DNA of 64,000 nt, taken from assembly GCA_016748015.1 (NCBI GenBank), contig JAAOMT010000046.1, forward strand, positions 933,459 through 997,458, written 5' to 3'. Source of the stretch: Geosiphon pyriformis. Its lineage: Eukaryota; Glomeromycota; Glomeromycetes; Archaeosporales; Geosiphonaceae. Of this stretch, positions 24,240 through 34,320 are shown piece after piece. The translations under genes and the position numbers were made by a program. The notes under the pieces were generated by a model, which saw only the letters and a list, made by a program, of their open reading frames with translations, was not told where the DNA came from and made no database searches. The first letter of the stretch is position 1, and every line of letters begins with the position of its first letter.

Positions 24240-25310
24240 CACTATCTAGTATACAGAAACAAAGCAAAATGAATCAAACTAGAGGTGGCTCATGTGCTTT
24301 CTACACATGACGAGCCACTTGAGCCCATCAAGGCAGCATTACACACTCACAAAAACTTCCCTACCATTATCCAAGTCTGAAAAAAATGAGCACTACTTTC
24401 TAGATCCAAAGTTAACAGCAAAAGACTTTAAGACTCTAAGCATGTAAATTACACCTACAGACAGCAAGCCAGGCAAGCCTTGGAGAGGAGCAAATACCAC
24501 ACCTGTGTTGCAAACCAAACTACACTTTTCCATATCAGCTCAAAATTTAGATCTCAACACCCAAGCTTTACCACAATGGTCATCAGCCAAATGGTAAACA
24601 AACTCAACAACAATCAACACAGCTTTTTTTCTGTCACCAAAAATAGAAACAGCTTTTTTAACCCAATCCATGAGGATAAACCCCTTATACAACATAGCAT
24701 ATATGCCATCATTAGATGCATTCGCAAGTATATGGAACACCAAAAAAGACACCAAAAAAATGATCATTTATTAGAGATTTCTATAAATCAATATAACTGG
24801 AGACAACTTCAAAATGCACAATCACATCTGCCAAGCATGTAAAAACATGGTCAGAGAATTCAACATTGTCACACATTAGGCACAAAACACTCGGATAATC
24901 CTTGTTATAAAGTCTTTTACGAACAGCCATCAACAATCTTCTATGTACCATCTTTATCAAAAAAATTTGCAGAGCAGCTGACTTCCTACTAATAAAACCT
25001 GCCAACATATGAACATCCAGATGCCAAACTGAGGCAGTACAATCCCAGTCAACTTTTTGAATATCTGAACTGTCCAAAACATCAGCACCAAGCCCCGCTT
25101 CCCATATAGCCCAACATATAGTATAGTAAATATCACAGATAAAATGGCAAGCATTACCAAAAATGGTCTGACCATCTGCCACAAAGAACTTATAAAGAAT
25201 TTCAGCAGAAAAAACCAAACCCGAATGCACTACAGCATGAGCCAAAATATCAGCATGATCATTCCCAACTACACCTGAATGCCTCTTTACCTTAATCTAT
25301 CTTACCGAAA
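24240..25310 (-). pseudogene. LINE-4 ORF2: zinc-binding motif and C-terminal region
   Basis: Segment 25245-24781 contains HFICDIYYTICWAIWEAG, YPSVLCLMCDNVEFSDHVF (the zinc-binding RT tail, about 24905-24850) and ends near DVIVHFE. The following part (24767-24540) contains FLVFHILANASNDG and YHLADDHCGKAW and continues in broken form to the 3' tail. The open segments are in different frames, so at least one indel has occurred. The role of this C-terminal domain is unknown. Confidence 0.8.
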
Positions 25311-25356
25311 TGTCTTTTGACCTAATCAAGCCAACAATATGACACCTTTTCACCTA

Positions 25357-26270
25357 TCATCTATTCCAAAAGTCTGGCTGATTTGATTTGCATTCCAGTA
25401 CACAAGCATTTAAAGCTGCTTGGCTGTCTGAATGAAGCACCACAGAGCACGATAAGGGAGCACACTCTAATACTAAAGCAATTATCTGTAATTCAGCTAG
25501 AGTAGAGGACAATAAATCCTGAACCCTAATGCCCATACCTGAACCAATTTCAAAGAAAAAAGCCACTGCTCCACAAGCCACATCCTTTGTGCCCAGACCA
25601 CTTAATGAACCATCAGTATATATGTTAAGCTCTCCGGCCCAGACTTCATGTAAACACTTGCAAACATGCAAATAGTCACTTGAACAGAGAAAATTAGAAC
25701 TGTTCAAAACAATCTCACCCATACCAACATCTTCAGACAATTATTTATATACACAAAGACTTTAGTAAACCAGATTGGTATCAGACCCCTAAGACTTAAT
25801 CTCTTCCAATACCAAAAAGTTTTCCAGTCTATAATCCACTCATGTTTGGTAATCAAACCATTACCAAAGGCAACACCAAAATGCTTCAAAGAATGCACCA
25901 CATCAAAATAAGATGGAGATCCAAGGATCTCAAACATTAAGAAGTGACCAGAACCACGGAATGCACAAAGTACATGATTGGGCAAAGAAACATTAACATT
26001 AATAAATATCTTAACTACTCCAGCAAGAAAATTGTTCAATAGACAAACTCTCAATTTGACAAGATGGTGCAAAGGATTATGGAGCACCCACCCTAAAACC
26101 TGCAAATCCAAAACAGGGTGTACAAAAAAATGGCCAAGAATTTCAAAAGCATTTGAGAAACTAATTACTGTGGCAATCTTGAACTCTGCCTGTACTTGCT
26201 CAAATGATTTCAGACCATACAATAAAGGATGCTGCAAGGCCTCGTTGAGAAAGTCTTTTGGTAACATGGT
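25357..26270 (-). pseudogene. LINE-4 ORF2: thumb region and RNase H
   Basis: 26267-25704 encodes the region between RT and RNase H (LYGLKSFEQVQAEFK, LGWVLHNPLHHLV). 25740-25357 encodes RNase H with an intact-looking active site: IYTDGSLSG, LAELQIIAL and HSDSQAALN supply the Asp, Glu and Asp positions. The two segments overlap in different frames, so one indel separates them. This is the best preserved RNase H of the five LINE copies. Confidence 0.85.
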
Positions 26271-26339
26271 CTTAGATCTAAGACCCTTCTTGATTAAAAT
26301 GTCTCACTTATAATACACACTCTTAGAAACAAAACTGAA

Positions 26340-26997
26340 TTATGTACGATAACAAACAATAGGCTGAAGAACTGCTGAAACCAAATAAGAGAATTGCTTA
26401 TCAGACACTGCCTTTCTGAGGACCATATTTGAGAAAAATCTAACATCCACATGAGTCTTAACAAGACTTGGTTTGGACAGACCCTCCATTGACAAAAAAA
26501 TACCCAAGTATCTATGAGATTCACCACCCTTTACTATAAAGATAGGTTTACTACTGATACACAAGGAAGCATTAGCCACTCTTGGATTGATGGAAATGAC
26601 AACAGTTTTGTCATTGTTTATCGAAATGTCATTGAGCTCAAAGAATTCACTCGCAATATCCAAAATATACTGTGTTAAAGCCTGACCATTCCCAATCCAT
26701 ATTGTATTATCAACAAAAGTACCAGTTGCAAAAAAAGAAGATTTACTACCACTAGACTCAACTCTGTCAGATTTTGCAACAAAATTTGAATTAATCCTAT
26801 ATTTGCACAAATGTTCCTGTCTTTTGACCTCATACAACAAAGGATCATAAAAAATCCTCTATAGAAGTGGAGAAAAAACCTCATCCTGATCCAACCCATC
26901 ATGAACCACATATCTATCAGAAAGACCAAAGTTGGTCATAATTCTATTAACCTAGTTATTGTAGATATTGCCAAAGAATTTTATGAAGCTGTCACAC
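26340..26997 (-). pseudogene. LINE-4 ORF2: second half of reverse transcriptase
   Basis: The minus-strand frame reads SDRYVVHDGLDQDEVF, LCKYRINSNFVAKSD, TFVDNTIWIG and HRYLGIFLSMEGLSKPSL. The catalytic box FVDN has its second Asp changed to Asn, while LINE-1 has lost the first. The domain is cut at about 26997-27004 by LTR-B2 and its N-terminal half lies at 41499-42330. Confidence 0.88.
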
Positions 26998-27004
26998 ATT
27001 TTGA

Positions 27005-27433
27005 TTCGCTCACTCATAAAAAAAAACAGATATAGAACAATAGTAGACCAATAGGAGAGTAGTAGTTAGCATGTGAACATATTGCTCAGCAATATGGAGC
27101 AATATCAGAAATCATGGCACATTGTTCAACAATGTGGAGTGATGTTAAGAAAATATAGCACATTGCTTGAGAAATTATAGCACATCACTTGAGAATGTGA
27201 GCAATCTCATAAAACCCAAATTATGTATATATAGTGATAGCATTAGAAGTAGAAAAGACAGACCACTTAGTTTAGATTTGATCTAAGCAACCTTTTATAC
27301 AAAAATATCAATAAATAATTATTTATTATCCAAATTCACTCTTTACTATTAACATGAAGTGTTGATAGTAATTGATACTTAACTACACTAAAACAATAGC
27401 TCTTGATCACGGCTATTGATGGGATACTAATGT
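27005..27433 (+). repeat. LTR-B2, left part (interrupted by Gypsy-A)
   Basis: From about 27220 on this matches the Gypsy-B LTR (46790-47005): a TATATATAG box at 27226-27233, AGACAGACC, the TTGATAGTAATTGA block and AATAGCTCTTGATC. The U3 part differs: instead of GGAATTCC-type repeats it carries TTGCTCAGCAATATGGAGCA and relatives (27085-27210). The start near 27005 is ragged and no clear target duplicate is seen. It continues at 41099. With no B-type coding region attached it is a solo LTR. Confidence 0.8.
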
Positions 27434-28345
27434 TGTTACAGGTGATTATTTGGGGTCTCAAATCAAATAACAAACCTGTAACTTGGTGCTTAATTGATAT
27501 AATGTTGTTGGTAATATCTAAAGGTATTGTTATCTAAAGATTTTGGTTGAGTTCTTTGTATAATGAACAGAGATTCAATAAGGTTGATAGTGGTTGTATT
27601 CTTAAGTTGTTTTCCCAATTTTTTTCTTAGCTTGGTGGCCAAATTTATTCTGGCAGTTCTGCCCTTCTGGTAAGCTATCCAATAATATATAATTCTATCC
27701 TTATTTCTGGGTCTTTTACCAGGCTATTCGTGACGTCAATAACTCAGTGCTTAATCCTTTTAATCAATTTAGTGAACAACAAAAGAAAATAAAATAAAAT
27801 AAAGAAAATAAAAGAAAATAAAGAAATAAGAAAATAAAATAAGAAATAGGTGTCCTGTCAATACCCATGATCAAGAGCTATTGTGCCAGCAGGTTAAGTA
27901 GTGGATAATAATATGGATTTGAAGATAATGGATAATTTCATTAATATGGGAGCAATTTCATTTCAAGTTATAGTATTCTATCTTTTGAAGGAAGGGTATT
28001 TAATAATTATGATTTTGTGAGTCTAATTGATTTTATGAGTTTAATTGACTCTGCGAATCAATTGACTCTAAGTCCCATTGACTAATTTTCTAACTTCTGA
28101 TACTACTGCTATATATACATATTTGAGATTCCTCAATTCTTCATGTCAGGAATCCTGGAATTCCTGGAATTCTGCAATTCTTTTGAGAAGAATTCTGGAA
28201 TCCTGTGATTCCTTGTGTGAGAATTCTGCAATTTCTGGAATCCTGCAATTCCTTTGAGAGGAATCCTGGAATTCCACATTTACTATGTCTACCTATGATT
28301 GGCTAATTTATATGCTAATATACTTCCTATATTTTATGAGTAACA
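27434..28345 (-). repeat. 3' LTR of Gypsy-A
   Basis: 912 bp, TGTTACAGGTGATT to GAGTAACA. It is homologous to the Gypsy-B LTR in reverse. A TATATATA box (minus strand) lies at 28110-28118, and the U3 repeat cluster of GGAATCCTGCAATTCC-type units at 28145-28275. A purine-rich AAAATAAAATAAAG tract is at 27780-27845. Confidence 0.92.
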
Positions 28346-28800
28346 TTATTCCCTCCTTTAATATTGAGCTCCTGCGAAATTTTCTAAATCTCTCTTTGGT
28401 ATCAATGTTGTTGTGGTAATTTCTATTGCTATTTGTAAATCTAATTTTATACGTGATTGGGGTTTTTTAACTGTAGTGGTCTGTTCAGAATATCCACGTT
28501 CAAATTTTGCATCTGTATTATGTGCATGTTCAGACATTATTATCACTGAATTGAGTTAATTTCTGCTTCATTGTAAGATCTAGAAGCGTGATATATCATT
28601 TGGTGTTTAAAGTGGAGTTTGAATTGTTGTTGTTGAAGTTTGAATCGTCATTGTCATTAGTGGAGTTCGAATCATTGTTGTCATTAGTGGAGTTTGAATT
28701 GGGATTACATTCTGATTCTGATTCCCATTTGTTCTTGCTGATTGGCTTTTCTTCGAATATATAATGTATGGGAGTGGATTGTGACTACGTTTCAATATTC
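28346..28800 (-). pseudogene. Gypsy-A internal remnant: acidic region, dUTPase start fused to third-ORF end
   Basis: The minus-strand frame has Asn/Ser/Asp-rich repeats (28720-28620), as Gypsy-B has just before its dUTPase. Then comes EHAHNTDAKFERGYSEQ and IKLDLQIAIEI, matching the Gypsy-B dUTPase start (HNTDARFDLKYSEK). It runs directly into RDLENFAGAQY-stop, the conserved end of the third ORF, and the polypurine tract TATTAAAGGAGGGAATAA. RT, RNase H, integrase and most of the dUTPase are deleted at that junction. Confidence 0.8.
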
Positions 28801-29016
28801 TGACTTAAGGCCGTCAGGTGAGTTTTTCTGATTTATTGGTACTGTGGGAATTAGGTTTCATTGAGCTATCGGAGGTAAGTTTCCTTGTATGATAGTGGTG
28901 TTTGAATAATTCCCGGAGTTTGAATTGCTAGAGCTTTAACGAGTTTTATCGACGGTAAGTTTTTTTGTGCGATAGCGGAGTTGGAATTATCAGGTTTCGA
29001 ATGGTTGGGTTTTTGA
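28801..29016 (-). repeat. Diverged minisatellite units, left of Gypsy-C1
   Basis: About two to three diverged copies of the GAGTTTTAATTTAACGAG...ATCGGTAAGTTT-type unit that fills 38872-40035. The array was split when Gypsy-C1 inserted. The copies nearest the deletion junction are the most diverged. Confidence 0.7.
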
Positions 29017-29230
29017 ATGATGTTACCAGACAAAATTAGAGATATTATTTAGCATAAAATTATCTTATAATTCCTATCATTAATTAGCATTGTTTCAAAT
29101 TATCACTTATTACATTAGCAAAAATGTCCGAAATTATTATTTAATTAATAATCCAAATTATACACAACACAAATGTAACCTAATTGTGATGATCAATCAT
29201 GCAATACTCTGAACTATGTAACATTCAAAA

Positions 29231-29345
29231 GTTTGCCGAAATTTATAGAAATTCGCCGAAATAATTGATAGCTCACCGAAATATCTAATAGTTCGCAGAA
29301 ATAACTTGTAGTTTGCCGAAATATATCTTTAGTTCAGCGAAATTG
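29231..29345 (+). promoter_or_regulatory. Phased GTTYGCCGAAAT array upstream of the LTR TATA box
   Basis: Six units start at 29231, 29251, 29271, 29291, 29311 and 29332: GTTTGCCGAA, ATTCGCCGAA, GCTCACCGAA, GTTCGCAGAA, GTTTGCCGAA, GTTCAGCGAA, each followed by AAT or ATA. The spacing is 20 bp (last 21), two helical turns. The array lies about 50-165 bp upstream of TATAAAAG, so these look like U3 binding sites for a host regulator on one DNA face. It recurs in all five C LTRs. Confidence 0.7.
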
Positions 29346-29393
29346 TAGAAAATAGCAAAGTTCAAGTTCATAGAATAGTGTTACGACAAGTTG

Positions 29394-29401
29394 TATAAAA
29401 G
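29394..29401 (+). promoter_or_regulatory. TATA box of Gypsy-C1 5' LTR
   Basis: TATAAAAG in the conserved context ACAAGTTGTATAAAAGAAGAGC, present in every C-family LTR. It probably sets the start of the genomic RNA a short distance downstream. Confidence 0.6.
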
Positions 29402-29994
29402 AAGAGCTTCTCTCTTCGAGAAAATGTATCTTACTTTAGATTTAACAATTAGAATCATCTTTTACACACAAAAACAAAATAAATATCAAATAATTCGAAA
29501 AATCAAATTCTGAATTATTTCACTTTTGAAATTAACTAATTCCTACTAAACAGTTTGAAATTGATTAGCTACCAATTTCAGTAAACTGTTAGTGACTCCA
29601 GGCCTGGATAGAAAACGTTTCCCTTGACAGAAATTCTATTTCTTTTACATTTCTTTTATTTTTCTTTTATTTTCTTATTACAATCATTAGGGTAGCCTAC
29701 AGACAAGATTCCTGTAGAAGAGTTGACTTTCACAGCAAAGTAACTACACATTTTTAGTGAGCTTTTAGACGAGTAATTCCTGGGAAAGAGTTGATGTTTA
29801 CTACAATATAACTACATAAAAGCAACTGGCAAGGAATTGGCCATTCCACTCATAAGTCCAGCAGCTCAAATTATAGGAGATAATTTGAGGATAAATTCAG
29901 TTATTGGAGGTTTAAACACTTCCCATAATTGTAAATTAACAGCATTACAACAAACATACAAGAGCTAAGAAGAGACCAAAAACCTCCAGTAACA

Positions 29995-30010
29995 TTTGGT
30001 GCTCTTCTAT
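29995..30010 (+). other. Primer-binding site of Gypsy-C1
   Basis: TTTGGTGCTCTTCTAT directly follows the 5' LTR. The TGGTGCTC core is shared with Gypsy-A and B, whose leaders differ after it. The primer tRNA cannot be named from this. Confidence 0.75.
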
Positions 30011-30039
30011 GAAAACAACACAGCAAAAACAACTTCAAA

Positions 30040-31860
30040 GTGGCGACCACACCAGACATAACAACTCTAAAGTATTACCAATCAATTTACACCCACTGCA
30101 AGCAAAGATTCAACATTCCAGATGGAATTGAAATTGTCAAAAAATCAGTATACCAATACATTGAAAACCGCATTAACAATTATCTTTTTGGAAATTACAA
30201 TATCTCAGAAGTTAGAAGCAACCTTTACAATAATTTAGTACACTATTCACAGTTGGGAACTGAAGATCTTAACAGTAAAACACTTGCCACTTACTTTCAC
30301 AAACTTAATTTTAACATTATCAAATACTGTGAAGAAACATATCCAGTACAGTCTCAATACACTATTGATTTTAAATTGGAAACAGAAACAAGCAACAAAG
30401 GCAAAAACAAATTGAAGCAATACTCAAAAACCACCCCAAATACTCCAACACTACCAAAAACAACTGCCAACCATTTACAAACACTTAAACAAGGAACCAG
30501 TTCAAAACTTCCACTTACTATCACACCTTTTCCAGCTTCACTTGCACAAGCACAAACACCTAATTCACTCTTGAATTGATTTGCAAGACCAGAAGATTTT
30601 ACATCACTCAGAAGTCCCACCAGACAACAAGAACCTTTTCAAACTAGTTCCAATCTCCTTGATTTTCTAGCTAAAAATCAAAGTGAACACTCTGAAACAG
30701 CAGCAAACAAAAAAAACAACTCTGAAATAACTGAAAAAGAATCAATAGACAGTGAAAATGAAGAAGACGAAATGACAACATACATCGCAAAAATCTCTGA
30801 ATTCAATGGAGAAGATATTGAGACCAGTCCTCAAGAATGGCTCGACCAAGTTACTAAAGCTGGAGATGCAAATGGATGGAATGCTACAAGAATGTTAAGA
30901 ACAATTTTCTACTTTCTCAAAGGAACAGTAAGAGAATGGTTTGAAAACTTGGCTGCTCTATTCAATGATTGAAACGCTTTCAAAGCAGTCTTCCTTGAAC
31001 AGTTTACCAACAATAATACCTCTATCACCTTTCGTAATCATTTTTGAAATATCAAACAAGAACCCTCCAAATCTCTTATCACTTATATTGGGAAATTCAA
31101 CAAACTTCTCAGACGAATTCACCAACTCGAAACAAATGATTATTATTCCAATGCTCAAATCTTGGATCAATTTATCACTGGTCTAAAAAATAAACTAATT
31201 AAAAAGGTTTGCCTACATGTGCCAGAAGATTTAAACTCTACCATACAGCATGCGAAAAGATACAAAATGGCCATGGAAGAGGCCAATCGCACAAAACTTG
31301 TAAATTTGGCAATTGGAGAAACCAGCTCAGCAGCTGAGGAAAAAATTGACCAACTCACAAAGAAGGTTGAAAACTATTTTACCAATCAACAACAACAGCA
31401 ACCCCAAAGATATCAATCATCCCAAAGATGAAATCAAAATAATTTTGCACCACTTTCCAATAACCAGCCTTAAAATTGCCATTACTGTGGAATCTCTGGC
31501 CACTGGAAAAGAGATTGCAGAAAGCTACAATGAGACCAACAAAATAGGAGTAATCAACATTACCCTCCACCACAGCAATCTTATTATCAACTGCCACCAC
31601 CAGCTTATTATCCACCAAGACCCCAATACCAAAATAACTATTATCAGCCTGCTCCACAGCTAATCCAACAGCAATACCAGCAACCGCTCACACAACATTA
31701 TCAAGTATCTGCTCAAAAACTGCTTACACAGAATCAATTCACACCACAAAACCAATACCAAGTAAACAACAATAGAATCAGTTCGAATAACCAATTGGTT
31801 CCTCAAAATTCCACTCAACCAAGACCCAACCACTATCACACTCAACCCAGTTATTTAACA
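30040..31860 (+). pseudogene. Gag of Gypsy-C1
   Basis: The frame opens with GTG at 30040 (AAAGTGGCGACC). A TGA lies upstream in frame and the first 179 codons hold no ATG. The N-terminal part (THCKQRFNIPDGIE) has no domain I recognise. The core from 30772 is a retrotransposon Gag domain (SPQEWLDQVTKAGDANGWN, VFLEQFTNNNTSITFRN, AQILDQFITGLKNKLIKKV), with TGA at a Trp and an Arg position that are intact in C2. The CCHC knuckle CHYCGISGHWKRDC is at 31477-31518, followed by a Gln/Tyr/Pro-rich tail. Gag packages the RNA. Confidence 0.85.
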
Positions 31861-31869
31861 ATGCCAGAA

Positions 31870-32400
31870 GAACAGGATTTTCATCATACTGCACCCTCGG
31901 AAGGTAGAGCTGCAGCACAACAACAAAACCCTTCCTATACTCTTACCACAATCCCACCAGCCAGAATCACTGAAAATGCTAATCTTTCAAATATATTCCC
32001 TTTTGAGTTTGAAGCAAATAAGTCACCATCCCTGCTTAGCAATATAGCTGCCAATGAACAAAAAGCAATCACGGCTATGTACACTGAAGCAGAAGTCAAA
32101 GGAAAGACAATTCGCTTGATTCTAGACAGTGGATCCGCTGGAAGCATTATTATTTACCAGTTAATGCAACAGTTGAAGAGAAATGTTGACCGACCAGCTC
32201 AAACAGTAATTGTCACTGCTGATAGCATAAAAAAGACCTCAGTAGGAGAAATTGACAATTTTCCATTCACTCTTGATGAAATCACTATTCCAGTCAAAGT
32301 TCTTGTAATGGACGCACCTCAGTACCAAGCTCTCGTTGGAAATGATTGGCTTCAAAAAGCCAATGCTAATCTGAATTGAAAAACACAAGAGTTAACAATC
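31870..32400 (+). pseudogene. Aspartic protease of Gypsy-C1
   Basis: Open from 31795 to 32379, in frame with Gag. The protease begins near AMYTEAEVKGK, has the catalytic motif LILDSGSAGSII (about 32116), a flap-region block VGEIDNFPF and the C-terminal ALVGNDWLQKANA. All recognisable catalytic residues are present. A TGA at a Trp position (ANLNW) closes the segment. The enzyme would cut the fused Gag-Pol. Confidence 0.88.
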
Positions 32401-32520
32401 TCTTACCAAGGACAACACGCCCGGGTACCTGCCACTTGTAGTACATTCAACAAACACTCTGAAAAAGCCCCAGCTTTTGAATTCGAACTGGAAGAGGAAA
32501 AACCCCTCATTGAAACATTC

Positions 32521-33834
32521 ATGGCTCTTGGATCAACGTCCAACTGGGCCGATAAAACAGAACAAGAACATTTTACCCCACACTCTGAACCCGAAACCTC
32601 TGGATGGAATATCCCTTACTCAAAATCTGAACCAAGAAAACAACACCCCTATATTTCTCTTAAATGTAAGGACTGCCACAAAAAACTATCGTCAATGGGA
32701 GCCTGCATTTCACCTGAAGAAGAATATAAAAATCATACTTGTTATTACTGTAAGGCTTGCCACAGAGAACAATGGGGCCATCTAATAAAAAGGAGCGGAA
32801 AATGGGACAACACCCCTTGTTTGACTTGTGGAGATATACTACTGGAAGAATGTATTTGGATTGATGTAGCCATGAGAGAAGGAGTCTGCAATCAGACCTG
32901 CCAATATGTTTTATTAATTTCAGAAAAAGTAAAAAGAGGAACACCTTTTAATGCGGCATACAACAGTGCTCTCAACAAACTTTATCACTACCCCCATGAT
33001 GCTGAAATGATTTTTGACCTAGCAATGGCATTAATTAATGAAGCTACCAAAAAAGATGTTCGCCAAATGAAGGAAGCAGAATACATTGAATACATCATGG
33101 AATTAGATGAATTCGATTACGAAGATGAAGTAGAAGTCTACCACCAAATTGCAAGTCACACCTACCCAACTCAAGAAGCTCAAATTCAACGATTAAAGCA
33201 AATGAACATTAAGCTATGTAAAAAATGCATTATGCCTTGCAATGAACAGTGGTGTCTTGAATGCTACGCTCTTAGTATCCCCTTGCCCAGCAAAAATGAT
33301 GAGAACAAAATTGAATTTGGAGAACTTAAAGCAACAGAAGAAATTGAAACAACACCTATCTACCTTATCGAAAATCAGTCTGTCTTACAACTTAAATACT
33401 TCAACAACAATGGACAAGGAATAAAACCCAAAAAAGCACATGAAATTGATGCTGGATATAACCTAAGATATCCAGGCAAGGATACTCTTGTTCTCAAACC
33501 CAAATTTCTCACAAAAATTAACCTCAAAATTGCACTCGAAATCCCACCAGGAGCAATGATTCAAATTACCTTCCAGTCCTCTCTGACAAGCAAAGAAATC
33601 AATGTTAGAGGAGGAATAATCAATGCTGGATATACTGGAGACATTACAGTGATGCTTTAAAATGAAACTGACAAACCATTCAAGATCGAACATGCTGAAA
33701 AAATTGCCCAAGCTATTTACCTACCCTTAATCAACATTTCGGGTTTACAACTAGTCAATCAAAGAGAACAATTAGGAAAAAGCGATAAAAAAATCTAAGG
33801 TTTTGGTTCAACTGGACAATTTACAGTTCCAGTT
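32521..33834 (+). pseudogene. Cys-rich domain plus dUTPase of Gypsy-C1
   Basis: A 379-codon open segment (32521-33660) carries both. Cys pairs: CKDCHKKLSSMGAC, CYYCKAC, GKWDNTPCLTCGD, GVCNQTCQYVLLIS and CKKCIMPCNEQWCLEC, with a Glu/Asp/Tyr-rich stretch between the last two. The dUTPase follows: motif 1 DAGYNLRYP (about 33450), motif 2 QSSLTSKEIN, motif 3 GGIINAGYTGDITVML (to 33657), motif 4 EKIAQAIYLPL, motif 5 GFGSTG (about 33800), the last two beyond a TAA. Asp is Asn in motifs 1 and 3. The Cys-rich part has no function known to me. Confidence 0.87.
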
Positions 33835-33839
33835 AACAT

Positions 33840-34320
33840 AGCTCTTAACACATGGAACAAATCCCACCAGATTCTCAGACTTCCACAACCGATTACCATC
33901 TCAACCTTTAAAGAATATTCAGAAATCTACACCTGCCCAAAGCCAATAACCACACAACAAATTTTTGAGTCCAATAAACAAGTCTGCTTGGAACATAATA
34001 TTTCAATCCCAAATATTTATATTCCAGAAGGAACAAAGAAAGTCCGAGTTACTTTTTACAACCCCAATAATTACCCCATAATTTTATTAAATAATTTAGA
34101 AATTGGAGTTATTCACAGTAATATATTTCAACAAGAATTACCCCAAACAGTCCCTGATTTCTCTGAAATTATTGGAAATTTAATACCAAAAATCAACCCA
34201 AACCCCAGCTCCGAAAACTACCATGTTGTCATAAAAAAACTATTTCGAATCAACATAGGACAACTTGAACCACAACAACAGACCCAGCTCAAAGAGCTAA
34301 TTGCAAAATTTGCCGATATC
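33840..34320 (+). pseudogene. dUTPase-RT linker of Gypsy-C1
   Basis: Open from 33988 to 34503 in the main frame. Its middle part (ISIPNIYIPEGTKKVRVTFY, NYPIILLNNLEIGVIHSNIF) resembles the Gypsy-B segment ending IPIYNNTRSVVNILEGTTIG in pattern: a Lys- or Ser-rich strand followed by a hydrophobic strand and a Gly-Val/Tyr turn. No named domain is recognised. It leads into the RT fingers through LKELIAKFADIFT. Confidence 0.65.

Larger units (their letters stand above)
29021..29994 (+). repeat. 5' LTR of Gypsy-C1
   Basis: 974 bp, TGTTACCAGACAAA to CTCCAGTAACA. It contains a six-unit 20-bp-phased array at 29231-29345 and a TATAAAAG box at 29394-29401 followed by a GAGCTTCTCTCTTCGAG inverted stretch. 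The C1 3' LTR, both C2 LTRs and solo C3 carry the same layout. Confidence 0.94.

Noticed and set aside
31379-31657. Minus-strand 92-codon hydrophobic ORF (repeated at 56143-56415)
   Set aside because: Antisense to the Gag tail of Gypsy-C1 and C2; seen twice only because the element is repeated.
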